From assembly GCA_052400685.1 (NCBI GenBank), contig JBQTGJ010000004.1: 64,000 bases of DNA; one strand, given 5' to 3'. Each line of letters begins with the position of its first letter. Positions within the stretch are counted from its first letter, which is position 1. Made by a program: the position numbers and the translations under genes. This DNA is from CAZHHH01 sp052400685 (GTDB taxonomy: Bacteria > Bacteroidota > Bacteroidia > Bacteroidales > Marinilabiliaceae). Of this stretch, positions 1 to 9,917 are shown piece after piece. The notes beneath the pieces are model-generated. The model did not search any database, was not told where the DNA came from, and saw nothing but the letters and a program-made list of their open reading frames with translations.

Positions 1-225
1 CCGATTTCTCATGGCTCGTTTCATATGATTATAATTTGTTTTGGTTGTCAGATGGAACTCCCATGAAAATAATCATCCCCCAATGTAAGAATCAAAGATC
101 AGCGAAGCTAATTCCTTTATCATGGTCGTTTCATGTGTTTATAATTTGTTTGTTAAGGTCACATGAAACTCACTGGAATAATCATCCTCCATTGTAAGAG
201 TTTACGCTCATGCTCGATTCATAAT
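1..225 (-). repeat. Two tandem copies of a leader-like repeat (family L)
   Basis: Read on the minus strand, the two units (about 225-117 and 100-9) share the modules GGATGATTATT, GAGTTyCATsTGAC, AACAAATTATAA and ATGAAACGAsCATG. The same modules occur before dps (33078-33168) and rlpA (37779-37871). In the 117-202 unit, 128-137 and 160-169 form a perfect 10-bp inverted repeat (GTTTCATGTG / CACATGAAAC). The array starts about 10 bp after the DUF3467 stop codon and points out of the window, so it may be the 5' leader of an unseen minus-strand gene. No coding function is seen here. Confidence 0.7.
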
Positions 226-236
226 ACGACAATAAA

Positions 237-554
237 TTAAGCCTCTCCTGCCGGTCCGCTAAAAGTCATGGGGATTCCACCCTGACCTTCTTCAATATTC
301 TTGACGGGCCCGAATTGCTTTTCATAACGAACAATATTATCCTTCAACGCATTTAGCAGCCGTTTGGCATGTTCAGGCGTGAGCACAATACGAGATTTCA
401 CCTGAGCCTTAGGTACACCTGGCATAATACGTACAAAATCTAATACGAATTCGGACGGCGAATGACTAATAATCGCCAGATTGGAATAAATCCCCTGACC
501 AATTTCTTCGTTAAGCTCAATTTTAATCTGCTGTTTATTCTTATTCTCTTCCAT
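237..554 (-). CDS. DUF3467 domain protein
   Basis: This small acidic protein of 105 residues matches the DUF3467 family, which is common in Bacteroidota next to rpoC. The family's function is not established. The core runs from about residue 8 (QIKIELNEEIGQGIYSNLA) through a conserved segment ending near RIVLTPEHAKRLLNALKDN. I chose the ATG at 554; an in-frame GTG lies 21 bases further upstream. It is cytosolic, with no signal peptide or membrane segment. It is the last gene of the minus-strand block downstream of rpoC and the DUF4251 gene. It may belong to the same transcription unit, although a strong terminator follows rpoC. Confidence 0.85.
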   Translation of the reverse strand: MEENKNKQQIKIELNEEIGQGIYSNLAIISHSPSEFVLDFVRIMPGVPKAQVKSRIVLTPEHAKRLLNALKDNIVRYEKQFGPVKNIEEGQGGIPMTFSGPAGEA

Positions 555-627
555 ATCTGTTTTTTTTGGTGTCACAACAAAGATATAGATTTAGTAGAAC
601 TTTGGAAGTCACTTAAGCGAAAGAACA

Positions 628-1137
628 TTATAATCCAACCCCATCCAGAATGCCAGAAAACGAAATAAACTGTCGATTATAAGAATTAACATAAAGCGAG
701 GCATACCCGGACTTCCAGACGGACAGTCTAAACTGATAGGTATCGCTCTCCGTTTTAATATCAAAATCGATGCGATATTGACCTGGTTCAGTAGCCAAAT
801 AATAATCCTCCACCAAACCTTTCACTTTAATACCGCCTTCGCGTGACATATATTCGGCCGTATAAGCACGACCATAATAAGGTAGAAAAACCGAAACTGA
901 ATCACCATGAACCTTTAAATCATACTCAGAAGTCAGATGAACCATCGGCATAGAAGCGGGAATCGCTTCACGTGCAATAAAAGTAAACATCCGGCCGGTA
1001 ACCAAAGAATCGACCTTTGTGGCTATTTCCATTCTTCGTTCCTGCCTTTGAGATCTTCGTTCACTGCGACCATTCTGCGCATAAACAACCGGCAGAGCCA
1101 TAATAAGACACAAAAAAACAAACAGAATTCGTTTCAT
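628..1137 (-). CDS. DUF4251 family secreted protein
   Basis: The 169-residue protein has a clear signal peptide (residues 1-20, ending VVYAQ) followed by a basic stretch rich in Arg and Gln. The beta-rich remainder fits DUF4251, a Bacteroidota-restricted family of unknown function thought to be periplasmic. Typical features are the central YDLKVHGDSVSVFLPYYGRA segment and the C-terminal region ending near SFSGILDGVGL. It lies between rpoC and the DUF3467 gene, so it may be cotranscribed with the latter. No catalytic motif is visible, so I give no function. Confidence 0.8.
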   Translation of the reverse strand: MKRILFVFLCLIMALPVVYAQNGRSERRSQRQERRMEIATKVDSLVTGRMFTFIAREAIPASMPMVHLTSEYDLKVHGDSVSVFLPYYGRAYTAEYMSREGGIKVKGLVEDYYLATEPGQYRIDFDIKTESDTYQFRLSVWKSGYASLYVNSYNRQFISFSGILDGVGL

Positions 1138-1190
1138 AACACATCAATTTAAAGTGTTAAAAGTTAAAGGATAAGCAACAAAAATCGTAC

Positions 1191-1228
1191 AAAAAAAAAG
1201 GAAGCCAAATTGACTTCCTTTTTTTTGT
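1191..1228 (-). terminator. Intrinsic terminator after rpoC
   Basis: The inverted repeat AAGGAAG / CTTCCTT has long A and T tracts on both sides, so it could end transcripts in either direction. On the minus strand it follows the rpoC stop codon by about 17 bases, and it probably ends most rpoBC transcripts before the DUF4251 gene. Confidence 0.8.
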
Positions 1229-1244
1229 AAATAAAAACCGTTGG

Positions 1245-4200
1245 TTATTGATAAACCTGTTCGGAAGTATGTTTTCCGCCCACGAGTTTTTCATATTCGT
1301 CCTTGGAACCAACCACAAGCTTATTGTATAAACGTAAGCCGGTACCTGCAGGAATAAGATGACCACAAATAACGTTTTCCTTAAGACCATCCAAAACATC
1401 AATTTTACCACGAATAGCAGCTTCATTAAGTACTTTGGTTGTTTCCTGAAAGGATGCAGCCGACATAAAACTCTTGGTCTGCAACGATGCACGTGTAATC
1501 CCTTGTAAAACCTGACTAGATGTGGCAGGAACAGCAGCTCTGGCCGTTACCGGCTTGAGGTCACGTCGTTTAAGTTGCGAATTCTCATCTCTCAAACGGC
1601 GGGCTGTAATAATCATACCAGGTTTCAGACCCTGCGAATCGCCGGCGTCTTCGACCACCATCTTAGCCCAGATTTCATCATTCTCTTCCATGAAGTCAAT
1701 CTTATCCACCATCTGCTTTTCGAGGAAACGGGTATCACCCGGATCAACAATCTCTACTTTACGCATCATCTGGCGAACAATAATCTCAAAATGCTTATCG
1801 TTAATCTTCACACCCTGTAAACGATACACATCCTGCACTTCATTCACAATATATTCCTGAACGGCTGTTGGCCCTTTAATTGCCAAAATATCAGCAGGCG
1901 TTGTAGCCCCATCAGAAAGCGGAATACCGGCACGAACGTAGTCATTCTCCTGAACCAAAATCTGTTTAGACAATGGAACCAGATACTTTTTAACTTCGCC
2001 CGTTTTGGAGGTAATAATTACCTCACGATTACCACGCTTAATCTTACCAAAGGCCACCTCACCATCAATTTCGGAAACCACAGCAGGGTTAGATGGATTA
2101 CGGGCTTCAAATAACTCAGTAATACGAGGCAAACCACCAGTGATATCACCGGCACGCCCCATAGCGCGAGGAATTTTAACCAGAATCTGACCCTGAACCA
2201 CCTGATCATTCTCATCAACAGAGATGTGAGCTCCCACCGGTAAGTTGTATGTTCTAAGCACCTCGTTGTCGCCCGAAAGAATCACCAATTCAGGGTTCTT
2301 CGTCTTGTCACGGGTTTCGATGATAACCTTTTCGCGGAAACCGGTCTGCTCATCAGATTCTTCCTTATAAGTAATACCATCAATAAGATTGCTAAAACCA
2401 ACCTTACCGGTTTTTTCACTAATAATCAAAGCATTCCATGGATCCCATTCACAAATAGTATCACCTTTCTTAACCTCAGTACCATTTTTGATAAACAGCT
2501 TAGCACCATAAGGAATAGGCTGCGTTGTCAATGAAATATTGGTGTTTTTATCGACAATACGCATCTCAGCCAAACGACCAATAACCACATCAACATGACG
2601 TCCGTCTTCGGTGGTATGAGGTACAGTACGAAGCTCGTCAATTTCAACGATACCATCGTAACGGGCCAACATGGTACTCTCAGTGGTTACGTTACCGGCA
2701 GTACCCCCCACGTGGAAAGTACGCAAAGTTAACTGAGTACCCGGCTCTCCAATTGACTGAGCAGCTATAACTCCAACCGCCTCGCCTCTTTCAACCATAC
2801 GGCCTGTAGCCAGGTTACGTCCGTAACACTTGGAACAAACACCCTTTTTACTCTCACAAGTCAACACCGAACGAATTTCCACTCTTTCGATAGGAGATGA
2901 ATTAATTATTTCGGCTTCTTCTTCGGTAATCTCTTCTCCCGCCTTAACAATAATTTCGCCGGTAGTAGGATTATAAACATCGTGAACAGATACACGACCT
3001 AAAATACGCTCATATAAAGAAGCAACAATTTCTTCATTATTTTTGATGGCTGTAGCCGTTAAACCACGCAACGTTCCGCAGTCTTCTTCAGTAATAATAA
3101 CATCCTGAGAAACATCAACCAAACGACGTGTTAAATAACCAGCATCGGCCGTTTTAAGGGCCGTATCAGCCAAACCTTTACGGGCACCGTGCGTTGAGAT
3201 AAAGTACTCAAGAACAGAAAGACCTTCTTTAAAATTCGAAAGAATCGGGTTCTCAATAATCTGTCCCCCTTCGGCGCCTGATTTCTGCGGTTTCGCCATC
3301 AAACCACGCATACCGGACAACTGACGAATCTGTTCTTTAGAACCCCGGGCTCCTGAATCCAACATCATATAAACAGAATTGAACCCCTGACGGTCAGAAC
3401 TTAAACGATCCATCAAAATGCCTGTCAACTTAGCATTTACGTGTGTCCAGATATCAATGATGGCATTATATCGTTCGTTGTTGGTGATGAAACCCATATT
3501 GTAGTTATTCAACACCTCTTCAACTTCCTGATAACCATGCGCAACCAACTCTTCTTTCTCCGGTGGAATAATTACATCCTCCAGATTAAACGATAACCCA
3601 CCTTCGAAAGCCATACGGTATCCAAGATTCTTAATGGCATCAAGGAAGTCGGCAGTTGCGGGCGTGCCACAAACTTTATGAATTTTCCCAATGATATCAC
3701 GCAACGCTTTCTTGGTCAGAATCTCATTAATATAACCCACTTCAGGTGGAACAACCTCGTTAAAAAGGATACGTCCAACCGTGGTTTCAATGAACATTAA
3801 TTCGCGCTCACCCTTTTCGTTGAGGTCATAACTTTTAACCTTTACTTTGGTATGCAATTCAACTTTCTTCTCGTTGAAAGCAATCTTGGTCTCTTCGGGC
3901 GAGTAAAAAACTAAACCTTCGCCGGGAGCTCCCGGACGCATCTTAGTCATGTAATACAACCCCAGAACCATATCCTGAGAAGGAACAGTAATAGGAGCAC
4001 CATTTGCAGGATTCAAAATATTCTGAGAACCCAACATCAACATTTGAGCTTCCAAAATAGCGGCATTCCCCAATGGCAGGTGAACAGCCATTTGGTCACC
4101 ATCGAAGTCAGCATTAAAAGCCGCACAAGCCAAAGGGTGAAGCTGAATCGCCTTACCTTCAATTAAACGCGGCTGAAACGCTTGAATACCCAAACGGTGC

Positions 4201-5522
4201 AACGTAGGTGCACGGTTTAGTAATACAGGATGGCCACGTAGCACATTCTCCAGAATATCCCAAACCACAGGATCTTTACGATCCACAATTTTCTTGGCCG
4301 ATTTAACCGTTTTTACAATACCACGTTCAATCAATTTACGAATGATGAATGGTTTGTAAAGTTCAGCGGCCATATCTTTTGGCAAACCGCACTCATGCAA
4401 TCCCATCTCCGGGCCAATAACAATAACCGAACGAGCGGAATAGTCAACACGTTTACCTAACAAGTTTTGACGAAAACGACCTTGTTTACCTTTCAAGCTA
4501 TCGCTCAATGATTTCAAAGGTCGATTGGCATCCGTCTTAACAGCGTTAGACTTACGTGAGTTATCAAATAATGAGTCGACAGATTCCTGAAGCATACGTT
4601 TTTCATTACGTAAAATAACTTCAGGTGCCTTTATTTCAATTAAACGTTTCAAGCGATTATTACGAATAATCACACGACGATACAAATCGTTCAAGTCGGA
4701 AGTGGCGAAACGGCCACCATCCAATGGAACCAAAGGACGCAACTCAGGAGGAGTTACCGGCACCACCTTCACAATCATCCATTCAGGACGATTCACCCCT
4801 TTGGAAGCACGAAAAGCCTCCACGACCTGAAGTCGCTTAAGCGCTTCATTTTTCCTTTGCTGTGACGTTTCAGTATTGGCTTTGTGACGTAAGTCGTAGG
4901 ACAATTCGTCCAAATCCAATCGCGATAAAATCATGTGCAAAGCCTCAGCTCCCATCTTGGCAATAAACTTATTGGGATCTGCATCGTCCAATTGCTGGTT
5001 CCCTTTGGGAAGGCTATCCAGCATATCCAGATACTCTTCTTCGGTAAGGAAATCCATTTTTTTAACCCCGTCAACTTCCTTCACTCCGGGATTAATAACC
5101 ACATACCGCTCATAATAAATGATGGCATCCAACTTTTTCGTTGGTAATCCGAGCAAATAACCAATTTTATTTGGCAATGAACGGAAATACCAGATATGCG
5201 CCACCGGTACCACCAAGGAGATGTGTCCCATGCGCTCACGACGGACCTTTTTCTCGGTCACCTCGACACCGCAACGGTCACATACAATACCCCGATAACG
5301 TATGCGCTTATATTTTCCACAATGACACTCATAATCCTTCACGGGACCAAAAATTCTTTCGCAGAATAATCCGTCTCTTTCAGGCTTATAAGTACGGTAG
5401 TTAATCGTCTCAGGTTTTAACACCTCACCACTCGATCTTTCCAGAATCTCCTCGGGCGATGCCAAACCAATAGAGATTTGGGTAAAATTACTCTTGACTT
5501 TCTGTTCTCTCCTGAATGCCAT
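1245..5522 (-). CDS. rpoC: DNA-directed RNA polymerase subunit beta'
   Basis: The beta' subunit of RNA polymerase (1425 residues, full length for Bacteroidota) forms the catalytic cleft with RpoB. The N-terminal zinc-binding region has the CHC...CDRC cysteine pattern. The active-site Mg-binding motif NADFDGDQM is present (plus strand around 4090-4130). The trigger-loop region, and a second zinc site (CESKKGVCSKC) around 2820-2870, are also visible. The start MAFRREQKVKS is usual for the family. It follows rpoB by 70 bases on the same strand and is followed by a strong terminator. Confidence 0.99.
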   Translation of the reverse strand: MAFRREQKVKSNFTQISIGLASPEEILERSSGEVLKPETINYRTYKPERDGLFCERIFGPVKDYECHCGKYKRIRYRGIVCDRCGVEVTEKKVRRERMGHISLVVPVAHIWYFRSLPNKIGYLLGLPTKKLDAIIYYERYVVINPGVKEVDGVKKMDFLTEEEYLDMLDSLPKGNQQLDDADPNKFIAKMGAEALHMILSRLDLDELSYDLRHKANTETSQQRKNEALKRLQVVEAFRASKGVNRPEWMIVKVVPVTPPELRPLVPLDGGRFATSDLNDLYRRVIIRNNRLKRLIEIKAPEVILRNEKRMLQESVDSLFDNSRKSNAVKTDANRPLKSLSDSLKGKQGRFRQNLLGKRVDYSARSVIVIGPEMGLHECGLPKDMAAELYKPFIIRKLIERGIVKTVKSAKKIVDRKDPVVWDILENVLRGHPVLLNRAPTLHRLGIQAFQPRLIEGKAIQLHPLACAAFNADFDGDQMAVHLPLGNAAILEAQMLMLGSQNILNPANGAPITVPSQDMVLGLYYMTKMRPGAPGEGLVFYSPEETKIAFNEKKVELHTKVKVKSYDLNEKGERELMFIETTVGRILFNEVVPPEVGYINEILTKKALRDIIGKIHKVCGTPATADFLDAIKNLGYRMAFEGGLSFNLEDVIIPPEKEELVAHGYQEVEEVLNNYNMGFITNNERYNAIIDIWTHVNAKLTGILMDRLSSDRQGFNSVYMMLDSGARGSKEQIRQLSGMRGLMAKPQKSGAEGGQIIENPILSNFKEGLSVLEYFISTHGARKGLADTALKTADAGYLTRRLVDVSQDVIITEEDCGTLRGLTATAIKNNEEIVASLYERILGRVSVHDVYNPTTGEIIVKAGEEITEEEAEIINSSPIERVEIRSVLTCESKKGVCSKCYGRNLATGRMVERGEAVGVIAAQSIGEPGTQLTLRTFHVGGTAGNVTTESTMLARYDGIVEIDELRTVPHTTEDGRHVDVVIGRLAEMRIVDKNTNISLTTQPIPYGAKLFIKNGTEVKKGDTICEWDPWNALIISEKTGKVGFSNLIDGITYKEESDEQTGFREKVIIETRDKTKNPELVILSGDNEVLRTYNLPVGAHISVDENDQVVQGQILVKIPRAMGRAGDITGGLPRITELFEARNPSNPAVVSEIDGEVAFGKIKRGNREVIITSKTGEVKKYLVPLSKQILVQENDYVRAGIPLSDGATTPADILAIKGPTAVQEYIVNEVQDVYRLQGVKINDKHFEIIVRQMMRKVEIVDPGDTRFLEKQMVDKIDFMEENDEIWAKMVVEDAGDSQGLKPGMIITARRLRDENSQLKRRDLKPVTARAAVPATSSQVLQGITRASLQTKSFMSAASFQETTKVLNEAAIRGKIDVLDGLKENVICGHLIPAGTGLRLYNKLVVGSKDEYEKLVGGKHTSEQVYQ

Positions 5523-5592
5523 ATATCGTAGAGTATTAAATAATTAAATTAAAAATCCAGCGGGTTTCCACACAGAAACCCGCGGATGAAGA

Positions 5593-8500
5593 CTATTCAA
5601 GATTCACACTCAAACCAAGGCCACGCATTTCGTGTAGCAATACGTTGAGCGATTCAGGAATACCTGGTGCAGGCATGGGGTCACCCTTAACGATGGCCTC
5701 ATAAGCTTTAGCACGACCTATAACGTCATCAGATTTCACGGTAAGAATCTCCTGAAGAATATTGGCTGCACCAAACGCTTCAAGCGCCCACACTTCCATC
5801 TCACCAAAACGCTGACCACCAAATTGAGCTTTACCACCCAATGGTTGCTGAGTAATTAATGAGTATGGACCAATAGAACGGGCATGCATCTTATCCTCAA
5901 TCATGTGACCCAGTTTCAACATATAAATAACGCCGACTGTAGCAGGTTGGTGGAAACGATCACCGGTTCCACCATCGTACAGATAAGCCTTACCGAAATT
6001 AGGGACGCCTGCTTTATTGGTGTAATTAACCAGATCTTCTTCGGAAGCACCATCAAAAATAGGCGTTGCAAACTTAACCCCCAGAACTTTTCCGGCCCAG
6101 CCCAATACAGTTTCGTAAATCTGGCCCAGGTTCATACGCGAAGGCACACCCAATGGGTTCAAAACAATATCAACAGGTGTTCCATCAGCTAGAAATGGCA
6201 TATCTTCCTGACGAACAATACGTGATACAATCCCCTTATTTCCATGTCGACCAGCCATTTTATCACCTACGGTAATCTTACGTTTTTTGGCAATATAAAC
6301 TTTTGCCAACTGAACAATACCTGCGGGTAACTCATCACCAATGGTCACATTGTATTTCTGACGCTTTTCACGGGCTTCAAATTCTTTATAACGCAAGCGA
6401 TAATTATGAATGACCCGTTGAACTAATTCGTTTTTATCTTTGTCAGTGGTCCATTTATTCGGGTTAATACTCAAATAATCAATATCCTGAAGAACCTTTA
6501 GCGTGAACTTAGTCCCTTTGGAAATAACATCCACACCCAAATAATCCTTGACACCCTGGCTGGTTTTTCCATTGATCAAAGAAAATAACTTCTCAACCAA
6601 TCGATTATTTAGCTCATTAACAGAACGATTAAACTCATCATCAATCTTAGCCAAAACAGGCTTTTCCGACGAACGGGACTTCTTATCCTTAATAATTCTT
6701 GAGAAGAGCTTTTTCTGAATAACAACACCCTTTAAAGATGGTGATGCTTTTAATGAAGCATCTTTAACATCACCTGCTTTTTCGCCAAAAATGGCGCGAA
6801 GCAATTTTTCTTCAGGTGTAGGATCACTTTCGCCTTTAGGCGTAATTTTTCCGATTAATATGTCTCCAGGCTTAACATGAGCACCAACGCGAATCAAACC
6901 ATTTTCATCCAAATCCTTGGTAGCTTCTTCACTCACATTGGGAATATCAGCTGTAAGTTCTTCCAAACCACGTTTGGTATCCCTTACCTCCAGCGAATAT
7001 TCATCAATATGGATAGACGTGAAAATGTCTTCCCGCACCATGCGTTCATTTAAAACGATGGCATCCTCAAAGTTGTAACCTTTCCAGGGCATGAAAGCCA
7101 CCTTAAGATTACGTCCAAGTGCCAATTCACCCTTTTCAGTCGCATAACCTTCCGTCAGAATCTGACCTTTAACCACCCGTTGTTCCTTTTCAACAATAGG
7201 ACGTAAATTAATACTGGTGCTTTGGTTCGTTTTGAGGAATTTCGTCAAAGGATAACGTTTTGTATCCGGGTCGAAACTAACAAAACGTTGTTCGTCAGTC
7301 AAATCATAACGAATAACGATTTCTTCGGCATCGACATACTCAACAACACCATCACCTTCAGCAACAACCTGCGTACGTGAATCGCGAGCCAGCGGTGCTT
7401 CCAGGCCTGTTCCAACAATAGGAGATTCAGAACGAAGCAACGGAACAGCCTGCCGCATCATGTTAGATCCCATCAAAGCACGGTTTGCATCATCATGTTC
7501 CAGGAAAGGAATAAGCGATGCAGCCACCGAAGCAATTTGGTTAGGTGCAACGTCCATCAAGGCCACTTCCTCCGGTTCAACAACCGGGAAGTCACCTTCC
7601 AAACGAGCTTTCACACGCTGGTTAACAAAAACGCCATTTTCATCAAGCGGCGCATTCGCCTGCGCAATTGTTTTAGCCTCTTCTTCTTCGGCACTTAAAT
7701 AGACAACTCCTTCATTGGTCAAGTCAACTTTTTTATCATCTACCTTACGATAAGGAGTTTCGATGAAACCCAAATCATTAATTTTGGCAAATACGCAAAG
7801 AGAAGATATCAAACCAATGTTAGGTCCTTCAGGCGTTTCAATCGGACACAAACGGCCATAGTGAGTATAGTGAACGTCACGAACTTCAAAGCCGGCACGC
7901 TCACGCGACAAACCACCAGGACCCAAAGCAGACATACGCCTTTTATGGGTAACCTCGGCCAACGGGTTGGTCTGATCCATAAACTGCGATAAAGCATTGG
8001 TTCCGAAAAAGCTGTTAATGACAGAAGAAAGTGTCTTACTGTTAATCAGATCAATAGGTGTAAAAACCTCATTATCGCGAACGTTCATACGCTCACGAAT
8101 AGTACGAGCCATACGCGCCAATCCGACTCCAAACTGATTGGACAACTGTTCACCCACAGTTCTTACCCTACGGTTGCTCAAGTGGTCAATATCATCAACA
8201 TCAGTTTTAGAATTAACCAGCTCGATCAGATATTTTATAATAGCAATGATATCGGCTTTAGTCAACACTTTGGTGCCAAGCTCAACATCCAGATTCAGTT
8301 TCTTATTGATTCGGTAACGACCAACGTCGCCTAAATCATATCGTTTATCAGAAAAGAAAAGTTTATCAATCACATCACGAGCCGTAGCCTCATCTGGTGG
8401 CTCGGCATTCCGTAACTGACGATAAATATGGACAACAGCTTCCTTTTCGGAGTTACAAGGATCCTTTTGAAGGGTATTATAAATGAGAGCAAAATCGTTA

Positions 8501-9402
8501 CTATTTATAAGTTCCTTGTGCAAAAGGATGGTTTTCACACCAGAATCAACGATTTCGTCAATATGTTCATTTTCCAATACCGTTTCACGGTCAATAATAA
8601 CTTCGTTACGCTCAATAGATACCACTTCACCCGTATCTTCGTCCACGAAATCTTCTATCCATGATTTAAGCACACGGGCAGCAAGACGACGTCCCACGAC
8701 TTTTTTCAACGTAGCTTTAGACACCTTTAGTTCATCGGCCAGGTCAAAAATTCCAAGAATATCCTTATCCCCTTCATAACCAATCGCACGTAAAAGTGTT
8801 GTAACAGGCAATTTCTTCTTACGATCGATGTAGGCATACATCACATTATTGATGTCTGTTGCAAACTCAATCCAGGATCCTTTTAAGGGGATGATACGAG
8901 CCGAATAAAGTTTCGTGCCATTGGCATGAATACTTTGGCCAAAGAAAACGCCTGGCGACCGGTGCAGCTGAGAAACGATAACACGCTCCGCCCCATTAAT
9001 AATGAAGCTACCTTTGTCGGTCATATAAGGTACCGTGCCGAGATAAACATCCTGAACCACGGTATCAAAATCTTCATGTTCAGGATCGGTACAATAAAGC
9101 TTCAGTTTAGCTTTAAGAGGTACACTATAAGATAACCCACGTTCAATACACTCATCAATAGTGTACCGCGGTGGATCAATATTGTAATCGATAAATTCGA
9201 GTACAAAATTGTTTCGGGTATCAGTAATCGGAAAATTTTCCAAAAATACTTGATTCAACCCTTCACTCTTCCGCTCTTCGGGTGTAGAACCCAACTGAAA
9301 GAATTCACGGAAAGACTTTAATTGAATCTCAAGAAAATCAGGATATGACAATTGATTCTTGATAGTAGCAAAGCTAATTCTTTCGGCAGTATTTGGAGTC
9401 AT
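5593..9402 (-). CDS. rpoB: DNA-directed RNA polymerase subunit beta
   Basis: The beta subunit of RNA polymerase has 1269 residues, a normal length for the phylum. The rifampicin-binding region is intact (FGTNALSQFMDQTNPLAEVTHKRR near plus-strand 7900-8000). The C-terminal region contains GGKAQFGGQRFGEMEVWALEA, which contacts beta'. The gene lies 104 bases downstream of rplL; that spacer holds an attenuator-like hairpin, so polymerase subunits are probably made at a lower level than L7/L12. Confidence 0.99.
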   Translation of the reverse strand: MTPNTAERISFATIKNQLSYPDFLEIQLKSFREFFQLGSTPEERKSEGLNQVFLENFPITDTRNNFVLEFIDYNIDPPRYTIDECIERGLSYSVPLKAKLKLYCTDPEHEDFDTVVQDVYLGTVPYMTDKGSFIINGAERVIVSQLHRSPGVFFGQSIHANGTKLYSARIIPLKGSWIEFATDINNVMYAYIDRKKKLPVTTLLRAIGYEGDKDILGIFDLADELKVSKATLKKVVGRRLAARVLKSWIEDFVDEDTGEVVSIERNEVIIDRETVLENEHIDEIVDSGVKTILLHKELINSNDFALIYNTLQKDPCNSEKEAVVHIYRQLRNAEPPDEATARDVIDKLFFSDKRYDLGDVGRYRINKKLNLDVELGTKVLTKADIIAIIKYLIELVNSKTDVDDIDHLSNRRVRTVGEQLSNQFGVGLARMARTIRERMNVRDNEVFTPIDLINSKTLSSVINSFFGTNALSQFMDQTNPLAEVTHKRRMSALGPGGLSRERAGFEVRDVHYTHYGRLCPIETPEGPNIGLISSLCVFAKINDLGFIETPYRKVDDKKVDLTNEGVVYLSAEEEEAKTIAQANAPLDENGVFVNQRVKARLEGDFPVVEPEEVALMDVAPNQIASVAASLIPFLEHDDANRALMGSNMMRQAVPLLRSESPIVGTGLEAPLARDSRTQVVAEGDGVVEYVDAEEIVIRYDLTDEQRFVSFDPDTKRYPLTKFLKTNQSTSINLRPIVEKEQRVVKGQILTEGYATEKGELALGRNLKVAFMPWKGYNFEDAIVLNERMVREDIFTSIHIDEYSLEVRDTKRGLEELTADIPNVSEEATKDLDENGLIRVGAHVKPGDILIGKITPKGESDPTPEEKLLRAIFGEKAGDVKDASLKASPSLKGVVIQKKLFSRIIKDKKSRSSEKPVLAKIDDEFNRSVNELNNRLVEKLFSLINGKTSQGVKDYLGVDVISKGTKFTLKVLQDIDYLSINPNKWTTDKDKNELVQRVIHNYRLRYKEFEAREKRQKYNVTIGDELPAGIVQLAKVYIAKKRKITVGDKMAGRHGNKGIVSRIVRQEDMPFLADGTPVDIVLNPLGVPSRMNLGQIYETVLGWAGKVLGVKFATPIFDGASEEDLVNYTNKAGVPNFGKAYLYDGGTGDRFHQPATVGVIYMLKLGHMIEDKMHARSIGPYSLITQQPLGGKAQFGGQRFGEMEVWALEAFGAANILQEILTVKSDDVIGRAKAYEAIVKGDPMPAPGIPESLNVLLHEMRGLGLSVNLE

Positions 9403-9440
9403 CTATCAACTAATTAATTGAACTTAATAACATACAAGCA

Positions 9441-9479
9441 TAAAAAGGTTTAGGATTCCGCAATGCGGATTCCTAAACC
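9441..9479 (-). promoter_or_regulatory. Attenuator-like hairpin between rplL and rpoB
   Basis: On the minus strand, rplL is followed by GGTTTAGGA and its complement TCCTAAACC (9447-9455 and 9471-9479) around an inner CCGC/GCGG stem, and then by TTTTTA. This has the form of an intrinsic terminator inside the operon. Partial termination between rplL and rpoB is known in other bacteria; its use here is inferred from position and structure. Confidence 0.7.
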
Positions 9480-9506
9480 GTCTCCCTTTATACAAGGGTT
9501 ATCTGA

Positions 9507-9881
9507 TTACTTAAGTTCAACTTCTGCTCCAGCTTCTTCTAATTGCGTTTTTAATGACTCAGCTTCTTCTTTAGAAACTTTTTCTTTAATAGCAGCTGGT
9601 GCTTTGTCTACTAATTCTTTAGCTTCTTTCAAACCGACACCTGTCATTTCTTTTACAAGCTTAACGATGGCTAATTTAGAGCCACCTGCAGATTTAAGAA
9701 TGAGGTCGAACTCAGTTTGTGCAGCAGCTTCCTCGCCAGCACCAGCAGCAGCACCAGCAACAGCAACAGCTGCAGCAGCAGGCTCAATACCATATTCTTC
9801 TTTCAATACGTTAGCCAGTTCACTAACTTCTTTTACAGTTAAATTAACTAATTCTTCTGCAAGTTTTTTAATATCTGCCAT
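9507..9881 (-). CDS. rplL: 50S ribosomal protein L7/L12
   Basis: This is the stalk protein of the large ribosomal subunit (124 residues), which recruits translation GTPases. The N-terminal dimerisation helix (about residues 1-30) is followed by an Ala/Gly-rich hinge (about 34-55) and the conserved C-terminal factor-binding domain (IVKLVKEMTGVGLKEAKELVD). It is in the standard position directly after rplJ, 36 bases downstream. Confidence 0.98.
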   Translation of the reverse strand: MADIKKLAEELVNLTVKEVSELANVLKEEYGIEPAAAAVAVAGAAAGAGEEAAAQTEFDLILKSAGGSKLAIVKLVKEMTGVGLKEAKELVDKAPAAIKEKVSKEEAESLKTQLEEAGAEVELK

Positions 9882-9917
9882 TTTTGTAAGTGTTAATAAA
9901 TTTCTGTTAGTAAAATT

